A stretch of 64,000 bases of DNA from Clostridia bacterium (lineage in GTDB: Bacteria > Bacillota > Clostridia > Oscillospirales > CAG-272). Positions 28,165-36,934 of the stretch are shown piece by piece. Numbering within the stretch: the first letter of the stretch is position 1; each line of letters starts with the position of its first letter. The translations under genes and the position numbers were made by a program. The DNA lies in the NCBI GenBank assembly GCA_017463865.1, contig JAFTOI010000034.1, forward strand, positions 19,635 through 83,634. The letters are read 5' to 3'. The notes beneath the pieces were generated by a model. The model did not search any database, had not been told where the DNA came from, and saw only the letters and a program-made list of their open reading frames with translations.

Positions 28165-28800
28165 ATGAATCTGATTTTGATGGGAGCGCCTGGTGCCGGA
28201 AAGGGCACACAGGCCGAAAGAATCCAAGCGCGATATGGGATCCCGGCGGTTTCGACCGGCGAGATCCTGCGCGGCGCGATCAGCGCCGGTACCGAGCTCG
28301 GCAAGACCGCGAAGTCCTTCATGGACGCCGGTCAGCTGGTGCCCGATGAGATCGTGATCGGTATCATCAAGGAGCACCTTGCGTCGGATGCCTGCAAGAA
28401 TGGCTTCATTCTTGACGGTTTCCCCCGCTCGATCCCCCAGGCTGAGGCCCTTGAGGCGCTCGGTGTGAAGATCGACGTCGTGCTGAGCATCGAGGTTCCC
28501 GACGAGAAGATCGTCGAGCGGATGAGCGGCAGACGCGTCTGCCCCAAGTGCGGCGCATCCTACCACACCGCTTATATTCCGCCGAAAACCGCTGATATCT
28601 GTGATAAATGCGGGAATGGGCTGATCATCCGTCCGGATGACAAGCCCGAAACAGTCCTCAACCGCCTTTTCACCTTCCACGCGCAGACCGAGCCGCTCAA
28701 GGTCTTCTATGCCGAGCGCGGCCTGCTCCGCACGGTGGTTGGACAGGAAAAGGTAGAAGATACGACCGCTCTGGTGTTTGCAGCGCTGGAGCAGGCTTGA
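28165..28800 (+). CDS. adk: Adenylate kinase
   Basis: The 211-residue protein has the P-loop GAPGAGKGTQ at residues 7-16, STGEILRGAI (AMP binding), DGFPRSIPQAEAL, and a long lid with Cys126, Cys129, Cys146 and Cys149 that should bind zinc, as in Gram-positive enzymes. It interconverts ATP + AMP and 2 ADP. Location after secY is standard in Firmicutes. Confidence 0.98.
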   Translation: MNLILMGAPGAGKGTQAERIQARYGIPAVSTGEILRGAISAGTELGKTAKSFMDAGQLVPDEIVIGIIKEHLASDACKNGFILDGFPRSIPQAEALEALGVKIDVVLSIEVPDEKIVERMSGRRVCPKCGASYHTAYIPPKTADICDKCGNGLIIRPDDKPETVLNRLFTFHAQTEPLKVFYAERGLLRTVVGQEKVEDTTALVFAALEQA

Positions 28801-28810
28801 GGCAGAATCC

Positions 28811-29563
28811 ATGATTCAAATCAAAAATGCAGCTCAAATTCTTGCCATGAAAAAGGCCGGCCGAATTACCGGCGAAGCGCTTCTCACCGCTCGTGAGCAT
28901 GTCAAGGCAGGGGTAAGCACCAAGTACCTCGACGATGTGATTCGCTCTTACATCGAAAGGGCAGGGGCTAAGCCCTCCTTCCTTGGCTACGGGGGATTCC
29001 CCGGCAGCGCTTGTATCAGCATCAATGACGAGGTCATCCACGGGATCCCTTCAGCTAAGCGGATCCTTGAGGAAGGCGATATCGTCAAGATCGATGTTGG
29101 AGCCTTTATCGATGGCTTCCACGGCGACAGCGCCCGTACCTTTGCGGTCGGACGGGTCAGCCCCGAGGCCGAGCAGCTGATTAAGGTGACCGAGGAAAGC
29201 TTCCGTCGGGCACTTGAGCAGTTCAAGGCCGGCAACCGCATCGGCGATATCGGCGCTGCGGTCGAGGGGTATGTGACCAAGTTCGGCTACAGCGCGGTGC
29301 GCAAATATGTCGGCCACGGCGTCGGTCATGATCTCCATGAATCCCCGGATGTCCCCAACTTCGGTACCCCCGGACGCGGGCCGCGCATCTGTCAGGGCAT
29401 GGTACTCGCGATCGAACCGATGATTAACATCGGCACCCCCAATGTCAAAGAGCTTAACGATGGCTGGACGGTGCTGACTGCCGACGGCAGCCTCTCTGCA
29501 CATTATGAGAATACAGTCGCGCTGACGCCAGACGGTATCCTCAATCTGACCGAAGTAGGCTGA
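28811..29563 (+). CDS. map: Methionine aminopeptidase, type I
   Basis: The 250-residue protein has all five metal ligands: Asp in KIDVGAFIDG, Asp in FHGDSARTF, His in YVGHGVGHDLHE, Glu in LAIEPM and Glu in YENTVALT. It trims the initiator Met co-translationally. ATG at 28811 gives the usual N-terminus (MIQIKNAAQILAMKKAG); an upstream in-frame ATG overlaps adk and is rejected. The ribosome site is weak (GAGGCAGAA). Confidence 0.97.
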   Translation: MIQIKNAAQILAMKKAGRITGEALLTAREHVKAGVSTKYLDDVIRSYIERAGAKPSFLGYGGFPGSACISINDEVIHGIPSAKRILEEGDIVKIDVGAFIDGFHGDSARTFAVGRVSPEAEQLIKVTEESFRRALEQFKAGNRIGDIGAAVEGYVTKFGYSAVRKYVGHGVGHDLHESPDVPNFGTPGRGPRICQGMVLAIEPMINIGTPNVKELNDGWTVLTADGSLSAHYENTVALTPDGILNLTEVG

Positions 29564-29568
29564 GCCGC

Positions 29569-29868
29569 ATGATGGAAAAGTCATATGTGGGCAGCATTGT
29601 GCGCTCAGTTGCCGGACGTGACGCCAAGCGCATATTCGTGATCCTCACCGTCGAAGATGATTCGGGGGATGAGGGCGGGTATGTGTGGCTCGCGGACGGA
29701 CGACTGCGCAAAATCGAGAAGCCCAAACGAAAAAAACTCAGACACCTGCGCCTGCTCGCTGAGGCCGATCCGGCGCTCGCCGATAGGATCGCAGGAGATT
29801 CTCTGACGAATCGGGCATTGTATGCCTATCTGCAGAATTATGAAAGTATGACGCATGAAGATGCATAG
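29569..29868 (+). CDS. KOW-domain RNA-binding protein (L14e-like)
   Basis: The 99-residue basic protein starts [20 protein letters not shown] and has a KOW-like strand pattern followed by [19 protein letters not shown]. Such a gene sits between map and infA in many Clostridia and is annotated as an L14e-like/KOW protein. It probably binds RNA or ribosomes; no precise role is known. It is 5 bases after map and its last codons carry the infA ribosome site. Confidence 0.85.
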   Translation: MMEKSYVGSIVRSVAGRDAKRIFVILTVEDDSGDEGGYVWLADGRLRKIEKPKRKKLRHLRLLAEADPALADRIAGDSLTNRALYAYLQNYESMTHEDA

Positions 29869-29879
29869 GAGGGATTGTT

Positions 29880-30098
29880 CTGCCTAAGGACGACGTTATC
29901 GAATTCGAAGGTACGGTAGTCGAAGCACTGCCCAATGCTACCTTCAAGGTAAAGCTGCCGAATGAGCATATTGTCACCGCACATATCTCCGGAAAGCTGC
30001 GCATGAATTATATCCGAATTTTGCCGGGCGACCGTGTGACCATCGAGGTCTCGGTCTACGACCTCAACAAGGGTCGGATCACCTGGCGCGCGAAATAA
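29880..30098 (+). CDS. infA: Translation initiation factor IF-1, apparent CTG start
   Basis: The 72-residue OB-fold protein follows IF-1 from its second residue on: [19 protein letters not shown], then [20 protein letters not shown] and the terminal GRITWRAK. The codon at the normal Met position is CTG (29880-29882), 7 bases after GGAGG (29868-29872). No ATG, GTG or TTG is in frame upstream; the only other option is ATT at 29874, which is too close to the ribosome site. IF-1 binds the 30S A site during initiation. Confidence 0.9.
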   Translation: MPKDDVIEFEGTVVEALPNATFKVKLPNEHIVTAHISGKLRMNYIRILPGDRVTIEVSVYDLNKGRITWRAK

Positions 30099-30122
30099 GT
30101 TAGAAAGGTTTGGTCTAAATCA

Positions 30123-30236
30123 ATGAAGGTTAAACCGTCTGTCAAAAAGATTTGCGAAAAGTGCAAGATCATCAAGCGCAAAGGCAACATCATGGTGATC
30201 TGCGAGAACCCGAAGCACAAGCAGAGACAGGGTTAA
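30123..30236 (+). CDS. rpmJ: 50S ribosomal protein L36
   Basis: This 37-residue gene reads [20 protein letters not shown] and has the zinc ligands Cys11, Cys14, Cys27 and His32. It is the standard gene between infA and rpsM. An AGAAAGG site precedes the ATG. Confidence 0.97.
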   Translation: MKVKPSVKKICEKCKIIKRKGNIMVICENPKHKQRQG

Positions 30237-30239
30237 TTT

Positions 30240-30278
30240 GCGCAGGCATGGCCTGCGCCCAATGACCGCACAGCGGTC
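30240..30278 (+). promoter_or_regulatory. Tandem hairpins between rpmJ and rpsM
   Basis: GCGCAGGC-ATG-GCCTGCGC (30240-30258) is followed by GACCGC-ACA-GCGGTC (30264-30278), both perfect stems with 3-base loops and no U-run. They could act in RNA processing or stability. Confidence 0.55.
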
Positions 30279-30307
30279 TACTATGACATGAGAGGTGAAT
30301 ATACAGA

Positions 30308-30676
30308 ATGGCACGTATTGCTGGTGTAGATATTCCGAACCAGAAGCGCGTTGAGATCGCCCTTACCTACATTTACGGTATCGGTAAGACCAGCGCACAG
30401 AAGATCCTCGAGAAGACCGGTATCAATCCTGATACCCGTGCAAAGGATCTGACCGAAGAAGAAGTTGCTAAGCTCCGTGACGAGATCGAAAACTTCTACA
30501 CGGTCGAAGGTGACCTCCGCCGTGATGTCGGTCTGAACATCAAGCGTCTGATCGAGATCAACTGCTACCGCGGTATCCGTCACAGAAAGGGTCTCCCCGT
30601 TCGCGGTCAGAGAACCAAGACCAACGCAAGAACCCGCAAGGGTCCCGCAAAGACCATTGCAAATAAGAAGAAGTAA
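30308..30676 (+). CDS. rpsM: 30S ribosomal protein S13
   Basis: The 122-residue protein starts [20 protein letters not shown] and ends with the Arg/Lys-rich [20 protein letters not shown] tail that contacts P-site tRNA. The gene has a GAGAGGTG site. Confidence 0.98.
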   Translation: MARIAGVDIPNQKRVEIALTYIYGIGKTSAQKILEKTGINPDTRAKDLTEEEVAKLRDEIENFYTVEGDLRRDVGLNIKRLIEINCYRGIRHRKGLPVRGQRTKTNARTRKGPAKTIANKKK

Positions 30677-30693
30677 AGGAGTGAACTGAATCG

Positions 30694-31089
<396 letters not shown>

Positions 31090-31110
31090 TCTTAAAGGAG
31101 GAACTGAATT

Positions 31111-31737
31111 ATGGCACAGTATAATGGTCCTGTTTGCAGACTTTGCCGCAGAGAAGGCACCAAGCTCTTCCTGAAGGGTGACCGCTGCACTTCCGGTAAG
31201 TGCGCATTCGATCGCCGCTCGGCCGCTCCCGGTCAGCACGGCGCTGCGAACAAGAAGATGAAGGAATACGGTGTTCAGCATCGCGAGAAGATGAAGACCA
31301 GACGTTACTATGGCGTCCTCGAGAAGCAGTTCAAGAACTACTACAACGAGGCAGAGCGCGTCGAGGGCATGACCGGTGAGAACCTGCTCAGCCTGCTGGA
31401 GCGCCGCATGGACAACGTCGTGTATCGCATGGGCCTGGCTGAGAGCCGCAAGGAAGCTCGCCAGCTCGTTCGTCACGGTCACTTTACCCTCAACGGCAAC
31501 AAGGTTGACATCCCCTCTCTGCTTGTCAAGGTCGGCGATGTGATCGCTGTCAAGGACAGCAGCCGCGACTCTGTGAAGATCAAGGATCTCGCTGAGAGCA
31601 TCAAGTCCAGACTCAACCCGAAGTGGCTCGAGATGGATAAGGAGAACCTCAAGGCTAAGGTCGTTGCTCTCCCTGTTCGCGAGGATATCGACTTCCCGTT
31701 CGAGGAGCAGCTCATCGTCGAGCTTTATTCCAAGTAA
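31111..31737 (+). CDS. rpsD: 30S ribosomal protein S4, zinc-binding form
   Basis: The 208-residue protein has an N-terminal zinc site (Cys9, Cys12, Cys26, Cys31) and the S4 RNA-binding domain ([20 protein letters not shown]). S4 nucleates 30S assembly and often represses its own operon. AAGGAGG precedes the ATG. A structured 140-base gap follows. Confidence 0.98.
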   Translation: MAQYNGPVCRLCRREGTKLFLKGDRCTSGKCAFDRRSAAPGQHGAANKKMKEYGVQHREKMKTRRYYGVLEKQFKNYYNEAERVEGMTGENLLSLLERRMDNVVYRMGLAESRKEARQLVRHGHFTLNGNKVDIPSLLVKVGDVIAVKDSSRDSVKIKDLAESIKSRLNPKWLEMDKENLKAKVVALPVREDIDFPFEEQLIVELYSK

Positions 31738-31877
31738 TCAACCTCCCGTATGCGTGCGCCTGCCGGCGTGCGCGTGAAATACTCTGTAACCCGGCGGCTT
31801 GGCTTTCCCCGGTGTGGGGGAGGCCGCAGTAAAGCCGCAAAGTCACACACAATTATTTTATAGGAGGGTTATTTGGA
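31738..31877 (+). promoter_or_regulatory. Structured gap between rpsD and rpoA
   Basis: The 140 bases hold CGCC/GGCG and a GGC-CCCC stem with a GGTG loop (about 31799-31833), then an A/T-rich stretch and TAGGAGGG before rpoA. No clear promoter or U-run terminator is present. Confidence 0.4.
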
Positions 31878-32852
31878 ATGATTGAGATTGAGAAGCCCAA
31901 TATTGCGACTGTTAATCTGAGTGATGATGGGAAAAGCGGTAAGTTTATCGTCGAGCCTCTGGAAAGAGGGTACGGTATTACGCTGGGCAACTCGCTTCGC
32001 CGCGTGCTGCTGAGTTCTCTGCCGGGCGTCGCCGTGACCAATATCAAGATCGACGGCGTACTCCACGAATTCTCGACCGTTCCTGGCGTGAAAGAGGATG
32101 TTACTGAGATCGTGCTGAATGTCAAGGGCATCACGGCAAAGCTGCATGGCGGCGCTCCCAAGACTGTCGCGATCGACATGACCGGCCCCGGTGAGGTAAC
32201 GGCGGGTGACATCAAGATGGACGCTGATATCGAGATTCTGAATCCCGAACATCACCTGGCCACGCTCGGTGAAAACGCGCGTTTCTTTATGGAGCTGACC
32301 TTCGACAGCGGACGCGGCTACGTCTCGCAGGAGAAGAACAAGCAGATCCACAATGCCGCGCTCGGAAACAACACCTCCGCACCGCTTGGTACAATTTTCA
32401 CCGACTCGATCTACACCCCGGTTTACAATGTAAACTACACGGTGGAGAACACTCGCGTCGGCAACATTACAGACTACGACAAGCTCACGCTGGAGGTTCT
32501 GACCAACGGAACCATCTCGGCGAAAGAAGCGATTTCTCTCGGCGCCAAGATTCTCAACGAGCATCTCAACTTGTTTGTGGATTTGTCTGATGAAGCAAAG
32601 AAGGCAGAAATCATGGTTGAACGTGAGGAGACCATCAAGGAGAAGGTCCTTGAGATGACCATTGAGGAGCTTGACATGTCTGTCCGCAGCTTCAACTGCT
32701 TGAAGCGCGCAGGCATCGACACAGTAGAAGACCTGACCAACCGCACCGAGGAGGACATGATTAAGGTTCGCAACCTCGGTAAGAAATCGCTTGAAGAAGT
32801 CATTTTCAAGCTGCACTCGCTCGGCCTCGACCTCAAGAAGGAAGAGGAGTAA
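31878..32852 (+). CDS. rpoA: RNA polymerase alpha subunit
   Basis: The 324-residue protein has the N-terminal assembly domain ([20 protein letters not shown] near residue 34, the beta/beta' contact) and a C-terminal helix-hairpin-helix domain ([16 protein letters not shown] and [11 protein letters not shown]) that binds UP elements and activators. GGAGGG precedes the ATG. Confidence 0.98.
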   Translation: MIEIEKPNIATVNLSDDGKSGKFIVEPLERGYGITLGNSLRRVLLSSLPGVAVTNIKIDGVLHEFSTVPGVKEDVTEIVLNVKGITAKLHGGAPKTVAIDMTGPGEVTAGDIKMDADIEILNPEHHLATLGENARFFMELTFDSGRGYVSQEKNKQIHNAALGNNTSAPLGTIFTDSIYTPVYNVNYTVENTRVGNITDYDKLTLEVLTNGTISAKEAISLGAKILNEHLNLFVDLSDEAKKAEIMVEREETIKEKVLEMTIEELDMSVRSFNCLKRAGIDTVEDLTNRTEEDMIKVRNLGKKSLEEVIFKLHSLGLDLKKEEE

Positions 32853-32871
32853 GGCGGACGTCACGTCCGCC
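32853..32871 (+). promoter_or_regulatory. Hairpin directly after the rpoA stop
   Basis: GGCGGACG-TCA-CGTCCGCC begins at the base after the rpoA stop. There is no U-run, so it is more likely an RNA-processing or stabilising hairpin than a terminator. Confidence 0.55.
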
Positions 32872-32928
32872 CTCGGGGCAGTGCCCGGCTAATTCGTAAT
32901 TTATCTATAGCAGAAGGAGGGAACTACA

Positions 32929-33273
32929 ATGCCCGGAACCAGAAAACTCGGCAGACCGACCGCGCACAGACAGGCGATGTTGAGAGGCATGGTGACCTAT
33001 TTACTCGAGAATGGTTCGATTGAGACCACGCTCACCCGCGCGAAGGAAGTTCGCAGCATCGCAGAGCAGATGATCACCCTCGGTAAGAAGAACACTCTCG
33101 CCTCCCGCCGCGCAGCGCTGGCATATATCACCAAGGAAGAAGTTGTAACTAAGCTCTTCACCGACATCGCGCCCAAGTACGCTGATCGTGTCGGTGGCTA
33201 CACCCAGATCTACAAGCTTGGTCCCCGTCGCGGCGACGCAGCCGAGATGGCACTCATTAAGCTGGTTGACTGA
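32929..33273 (+). CDS. rplQ: 50S ribosomal protein L17
   Basis: The 114-residue protein starts [20 protein letters not shown] and has the L17 core [20 protein letters not shown]. It closes the superoperon. AAGGAGGG precedes the ATG. Confidence 0.98.
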   Translation: MPGTRKLGRPTAHRQAMLRGMVTYLLENGSIETTLTRAKEVRSIAEQMITLGKKNTLASRRAALAYITKEEVVTKLFTDIAPKYADRVGGYTQIYKLGPRRGDAAEMALIKLVD

Positions 33274-33295
33274 TCTGTCACCCACATAACAAATG

Positions 33296-33325
33296 GCAGG
33301 CATCCCGCGGGATGCCTGCTTTTTT
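33296..33325 (+). terminator. Terminator of the ribosomal superoperon
   Basis: A perfect 24-base palindrome (33296-33319, 10-bp stem or longer) is followed by six T residues. Confidence 0.95.
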
Positions 33326-33359
33326 GCGCGAATTTATGTGGATAAATTGTAAATTCCCC

Positions 33360-33388
33360 TTGACAACGACGGTGAAATGGGGTATAAT
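33360..33388 (+). promoter_or_regulatory. Consensus promoter of the tRNA gene
   Basis: TTGACA (33360-33365), 17 bases, TATAAT (33383-33388): a perfect consensus 12 bases before the tRNA. Confidence 0.95.
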
Positions 33389-33399
33389 ATATCGGTAAC

Positions 33400-33476
33400 G
33401 GGCCTTTAGCTCAGTTGGTTAGAGCCACCGGCTCATAACCGGTTGGTCCCGGGTTCGAGTCCCTGAAGGCCCACCA
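33400..33476 (+). tRNA. tRNA with CAU anticodon, probably tRNA-Ile2 (lysidine type)
   Basis: The 77-base gene folds as a cloverleaf with encoded CCA. The anticodon loop is CTCATAA (CAU). The acceptor stem has C4-G69 and C5-G68, and the anticodon stem C29-G41, the pairs known to mark tRNA-Ile2 for TilS lysidine modification; A73 also fits Ile. Elongator Met is the alternative. The T stem has one C50-U64 mismatch. Confidence 0.85.
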
Positions 33477-33487
33477 ACCCGGAAAAG

Positions 33488-33513
33488 CGACTTGCCAACG
33501 CAAGTCGTTTTTT
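33488..33513 (+). terminator. Terminator after the tRNA
   Basis: CGACTTGC-CAAC-GCAAGTCG (33488-33507) is followed by six T residues. Confidence 0.9.
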
Positions 33514-33566
33514 CATGAGTTGAACCCATTCAAATTTTCCCTAATTCAAAGGAGTGCATTTCTATT

Positions 33567-34865
33567 ATGGCAACTCTGTTGTCCGTCTCCGTCGCACTGC
33601 TCGCTGGTCTGCTCATGACCAGAGTATTCAAGCCACTCAAACTGCCGTCTGTTACCGCATATCTGATCGCGGGTGTGCTGATCGGTCCGTACTGCCTCGG
33701 TGCGCTTGGCATTGATGGTCTTGGCTTCCCGACCATGGACACTGTGCATACCTTGTCCCTGATCTCTGAGGTCGCGCTTGGCTTTATTGCTTTCTCCATC
33801 GGTAATGAGTTCCGTCTGGAGGATCTGAAGAAGACCGGTAAGCAGGCTTTCGTCATTGGCGTTCTGCAGGCGCTTGCCGCGACGCTGATGGTCGATCTTG
33901 CTCTGCTTGTAGTTCACTTCATCATGCCCGACAAGCTGTCGGTTTCGCAGCTGCTGACCCTTGGCGCGATTGCAACCGCAACGGCCCCTGCGGCTACGCT
34001 GATGGTCGTTCGCCAGTATAAAGCGAAGGGCCCGCTGACCGATCTGCTGCTGCCTATCGTCGCGCTGGACGATGCTGTCGGTCTGATCGTATTCGCTGTC
34101 TCCTTTGGTATTGCGAAAACGCTTGTGGTTGGTACGGTCGACCTTGTTTCGATCATCGTTACGCCGCTGCTAGAGATCATCTGCTCGCTGATCCTTGGCG
34201 CGATCATGGGCTGGGTGCTGACGCAGCTTGAGAAGCTCTTCAACTCCAACACCAACCGCCTTAACCTCACACTTGCTGTGGTATTCCTGACTGCCGCCAT
34301 TTCGATGCTCGACTTCCAAATCGGCCCGGTACATATCGGCTTCTCGTCGCTGCTGGTCTGCATGATGCTTGGCACGGTTTTCTGCAATATCTGCCCGCTG
34401 TCCGAGGATTTGATGTCCTCGACTGACAAGTGGACCTCTCCGCTGTTTGCGATCTTCTTCGTCATCAGTGGTGCTGAGCTGGAGCTCAGTGTCTTCGCGG
34501 ACTGGGCGATCATCGTCATCGGCATCGTCTACATCCTGTTCCGCTGCCTGGGTAAGTACTCCGGTACATGGTTCAGTGCAAAGATGACGCACTGCGCGCC
34601 GCAGATTCAGAAGTACCTCGGTATTACGCTCTTCCCGCAGGCCGGTGTCGCGCTCGGTATGTGCGCGATTGCCATGGAGCTGGGAAGCCAGGGCACGCTG
34701 ATCCGCAACATCACCCTCTTTGCAGTTCTGGTCTATGAGATCGTTGGCCCGCTGCTGACGCGCCAGGCGCTGACTGCGGCCGGCGACATCAAGCCGATGT
34801 CCGACGAGGTCAAGAACCGCCGTGAAAAGAAGCTCGAAGCGGTGAAAAACAACGCGAACAAATAA
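33567..34865 (+). CDS. Cation:proton antiporter, CPA2-type
   Basis: The 432-residue protein has about 12 hydrophobic segments and the Na+/H+ exchanger motifs: SVTAYLIAGVLIGP near 28, ATATAPAATLMVVRQ near 138 and PIVALDDAVGLIVF near 165 with the paired Asp. It lacks a TrkA-N nucleotide-binding domain. It should exchange K+ or Na+ for H+ across the membrane. An AAAGGAG lies 12 bases before the ATG. A terminator follows and separates it from the CLC gene. Confidence 0.9.
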   Translation: MATLLSVSVALLAGLLMTRVFKPLKLPSVTAYLIAGVLIGPYCLGALGIDGLGFPTMDTVHTLSLISEVALGFIAFSIGNEFRLEDLKKTGKQAFVIGVLQALAATLMVDLALLVVHFIMPDKLSVSQLLTLGAIATATAPAATLMVVRQYKAKGPLTDLLLPIVALDDAVGLIVFAVSFGIAKTLVVGTVDLVSIIVTPLLEIICSLILGAIMGWVLTQLEKLFNSNTNRLNLTLAVVFLTAAISMLDFQIGPVHIGFSSLLVCMMLGTVFCNICPLSEDLMSSTDKWTSPLFAIFFVISGAELELSVFADWAIIVIGIVYILFRCLGKYSGTWFSAKMTHCAPQIQKYLGITLFPQAGVALGMCAIAMELGSQGTLIRNITLFAVLVYEIVGPLLTRQALTAAGDIKPMSDEVKNRREKKLEAVKNNANK

Positions 34866-34872
34866 ATATCAG

Positions 34873-34908
34873 AAAAATCCGAATACTAATAATAGTATTC
34901 GGATTTTT
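34873..34908 (+). terminator. Terminator after the antiporter gene
   Basis: A perfect 15-bp inverted repeat (34873-34887 / 34894-34908) ends in five T residues. Confidence 0.92.
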
Positions 34909-34930
34909 ACTGACAGTCAAGGAATTTGCT

Positions 34931-36199
34931 ATGAGTCTGATAACAAACGATTTGAAGTTCTCCTTCTCCTATCTTCGTTTTTTTGTCAAGTGGCTGGTGC
35001 TGGCCACCCTGGTTGGTGTTGTCGGCGGCTTCATTGGCAGCGCGTTCCATCTGGCCATTGACTATGTGACCGCTCTGCGCGGTGCCCATGACTGGATCAT
35101 CTATCTCCTGCCGCTTGGCGGTTTGGGGATCGTGGGACTTTACAAGCTGACAAAGAAGCTGCAGAAGATGATCGGGGCGCTCGACACCAACCGTGTCCTT
35201 GAATCGGTGCGCGGGGAGACGCATGTGCCCTTTGTCATGGCGCCGCTGATCTTCCTGAGCACGGTGCTCACGCATCTGCTGGGCGGCTCGGCTGGCCGGG
35301 AGGGGGCGGCACTGCAGTTGGGGGGCAGCATTGGCTATCGCATGGGCAGGCTGTTCCGTCTCGACGAGGACGACCTGCATATCATCGTGATGACCGGCAT
35401 GAGCACGGTGTTTGCTGCGCTCTTCGGCACGCCGCTGACCGCCGCATTTTTCGCGCTCGAGGTCATCAGCGTCGGCAAGATGCACTATGTCAGCATCGTG
35501 CCCTGTCTTGTCTCGGCGCTGGTTGCTTCGCGGATCGCGCTGTTCTGCGGTCTGCATCCGGTGCGCTTTGATTGGGTTACGATGCAGGAAATATCGGTCG
35601 TGACTGTGCTGCGGGTGATCGTGCTGGCCATTCTTTGTGCGCTGGTGAGTATTCTGTTCTGCGTGGTCATCAAGAAGTGCGAACAGCTGATGAAAAAATA
35701 TCTGAAAAACGCTTACCTCCGTGCGCTGGTCGGCGGCGTGGTGATCGTTCTGCTGACGCTTGTGCTGGGTACCCGCGACTACAACGGCGCTGGGATGGAT
35801 GTGATCGAACGCGCGCTCGGCGGGGAGGCACATCCGGCGGCCTTCCTGCTCAAGCTGCTGTTCACGGCGATTACGATTTCAGCCGGCTTTAAGGGCGGCG
35901 AGATTGTGCCCGCTTTCTTTGTCGGTTCGACCTTCGGCTGTGTATTTGGCGGGCTGCTCGGCCTTGATCCGGGATTTGCCGCGGCGATTGGTTTTGTCGC
36001 CACGTTCTGCGGCGTCGTCAACTGCCCGGTCGCGTCGACGCTGCTGGCTGTCGAGGTGTTCGGCGCGGATGTAATCCTGCTGTTTGCGCTGGCCTGCGGC
36101 ATCAGCTACATGATGTCGGGCAACTTCGGCCTTTATCACAGCCAGATCATTCTTTATTCCAAACTTCAGCCTCGTCGGATCGACGAGTACGCGCGTTAA
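34931..36199 (+). CDS. CLC-family anion transporter, resembling fluoride/proton antiporters (CLC-F)
   Basis: The 422-residue protein has the CLC fold with about ten membrane segments. The gating-Glu motif is GGSAGREGAALQLGG (near residue 117), with GREG as in CLC-F proteins, not the GKEGP of chloride transporters. GFKGGEIVPAFFVG near 318 also resembles the CLC-F form. The GSGIP motif of ClcA is not visible. So fluoride export is more likely than chloride exchange (inference). No fluoride riboswitch is visible upstream. It is 14 bases before two PHP genes. Confidence 0.85.
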   Translation: MSLITNDLKFSFSYLRFFVKWLVLATLVGVVGGFIGSAFHLAIDYVTALRGAHDWIIYLLPLGGLGIVGLYKLTKKLQKMIGALDTNRVLESVRGETHVPFVMAPLIFLSTVLTHLLGGSAGREGAALQLGGSIGYRMGRLFRLDEDDLHIIVMTGMSTVFAALFGTPLTAAFFALEVISVGKMHYVSIVPCLVSALVASRIALFCGLHPVRFDWVTMQEISVVTVLRVIVLAILCALVSILFCVVIKKCEQLMKKYLKNAYLRALVGGVVIVLLTLVLGTRDYNGAGMDVIERALGGEAHPAAFLLKLLFTAITISAGFKGGEIVPAFFVGSTFGCVFGGLLGLDPGFAAAIGFVATFCGVVNCPVASTLLAVEVFGADVILLFALACGISYMMSGNFGLYHSQIILYSKLQPRRIDEYAR

Positions 36200-36213
36200 G
36201 AAAGGAAACCTTC

Positions 36214-36933
36214 ATGTTTAAGTATGAAATGCACTGCCACACGCAGGAAACCAGCAAGTGCTCCCGGATCGCGGGGGCTGATCTGATTGATTTTTACCAT
36301 TCGCTGGGGTATACCGGTGTGGTGATTACCGATCATTTCTTCAACGGCAACACGACTGTGCCGGCTGAGCTGCCGTGGGCCGAGCGGGTTGAGCTGTTTG
36401 CCGAGGGGTATCGCGCGGCCAAGCGACGCGGGGACGAAATCGGCGTGGATGTGTTCTTTGGGTGGGAGTTTGCGGAGAAGGGAAGTCATTTCCTTACTTA
36501 CGGACTAGGTGTCGATTGGCTCTGTGCTAACGAGGACTGCGACAAGCTCAGCACCAACGAATATTGTGACCGTGTTCATGCGTCGGGGGGATTTATTGTG
36601 CAGGCGCACCCTTTCCGTACTCCCGGCAAAAGAGATATGATCCGGCTTCTTCCGCATAAGGTTGACGCGGTGGAAATTGTCAACGCGTCCAGGATGTCTT
36701 TTGAGAATCAGATGGCAGCGCTCTATGCCGCGCAGTATAGCCTTTGCCGTTTCTGCGGAAGTGATACTCACAGCAATGTGATCCCGCGTCTGGCGGCGAT
36801 CGGGATGGAGATGCGTGCGGCAAGTGCAGCCGATATTTTGGCGGCGGTGATCCGTGGGGAATGTGCACCCATCTTACTTGCGCGCGGCGAAGCTGGTGTA
36901 TGGTACGAAGTAAATGAATTTACGGAGGAATGA
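36214..36933 (+). CDS. PHP-domain protein, tandem copy 1
   Basis: The 239-residue protein has the PHP motifs MHCHTQETSKCS near residue 5, ITDHFFNG near 38, GWEF near 84, VQAHPFRTPG near 128 and CGSDTHSN near 183. The active site should bind two or three metals and hydrolyse a phosphoester. It is 14 bases after the CLC gene. A 198-bp stretch (36273-36470) is about 96 percent identical to 36994-37191 in the next gene, while the remainder is much more divergent. Confidence 0.85.
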   Translation: MFKYEMHCHTQETSKCSRIAGADLIDFYHSLGYTGVVITDHFFNGNTTVPAELPWAERVELFAEGYRAAKRRGDEIGVDVFFGWEFAEKGSHFLTYGLGVDWLCANEDCDKLSTNEYCDRVHASGGFIVQAHPFRTPGKRDMIRLLPHKVDAVEIVNASRMSFENQMAALYAAQYSLCRFCGSDTHSNVIPRLAAIGMEMRAASAADILAAVIRGECAPILLARGEAGVWYEVNEFTEE

Positions 36934-36934
36934 G

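Noticed and set aside
34909-34930. Fluoride riboswitch before the CLC gene
   Set aside because: The gap after the terminator is only 22 bases, too short for the aptamer, and no matching motif was seen further upstream.
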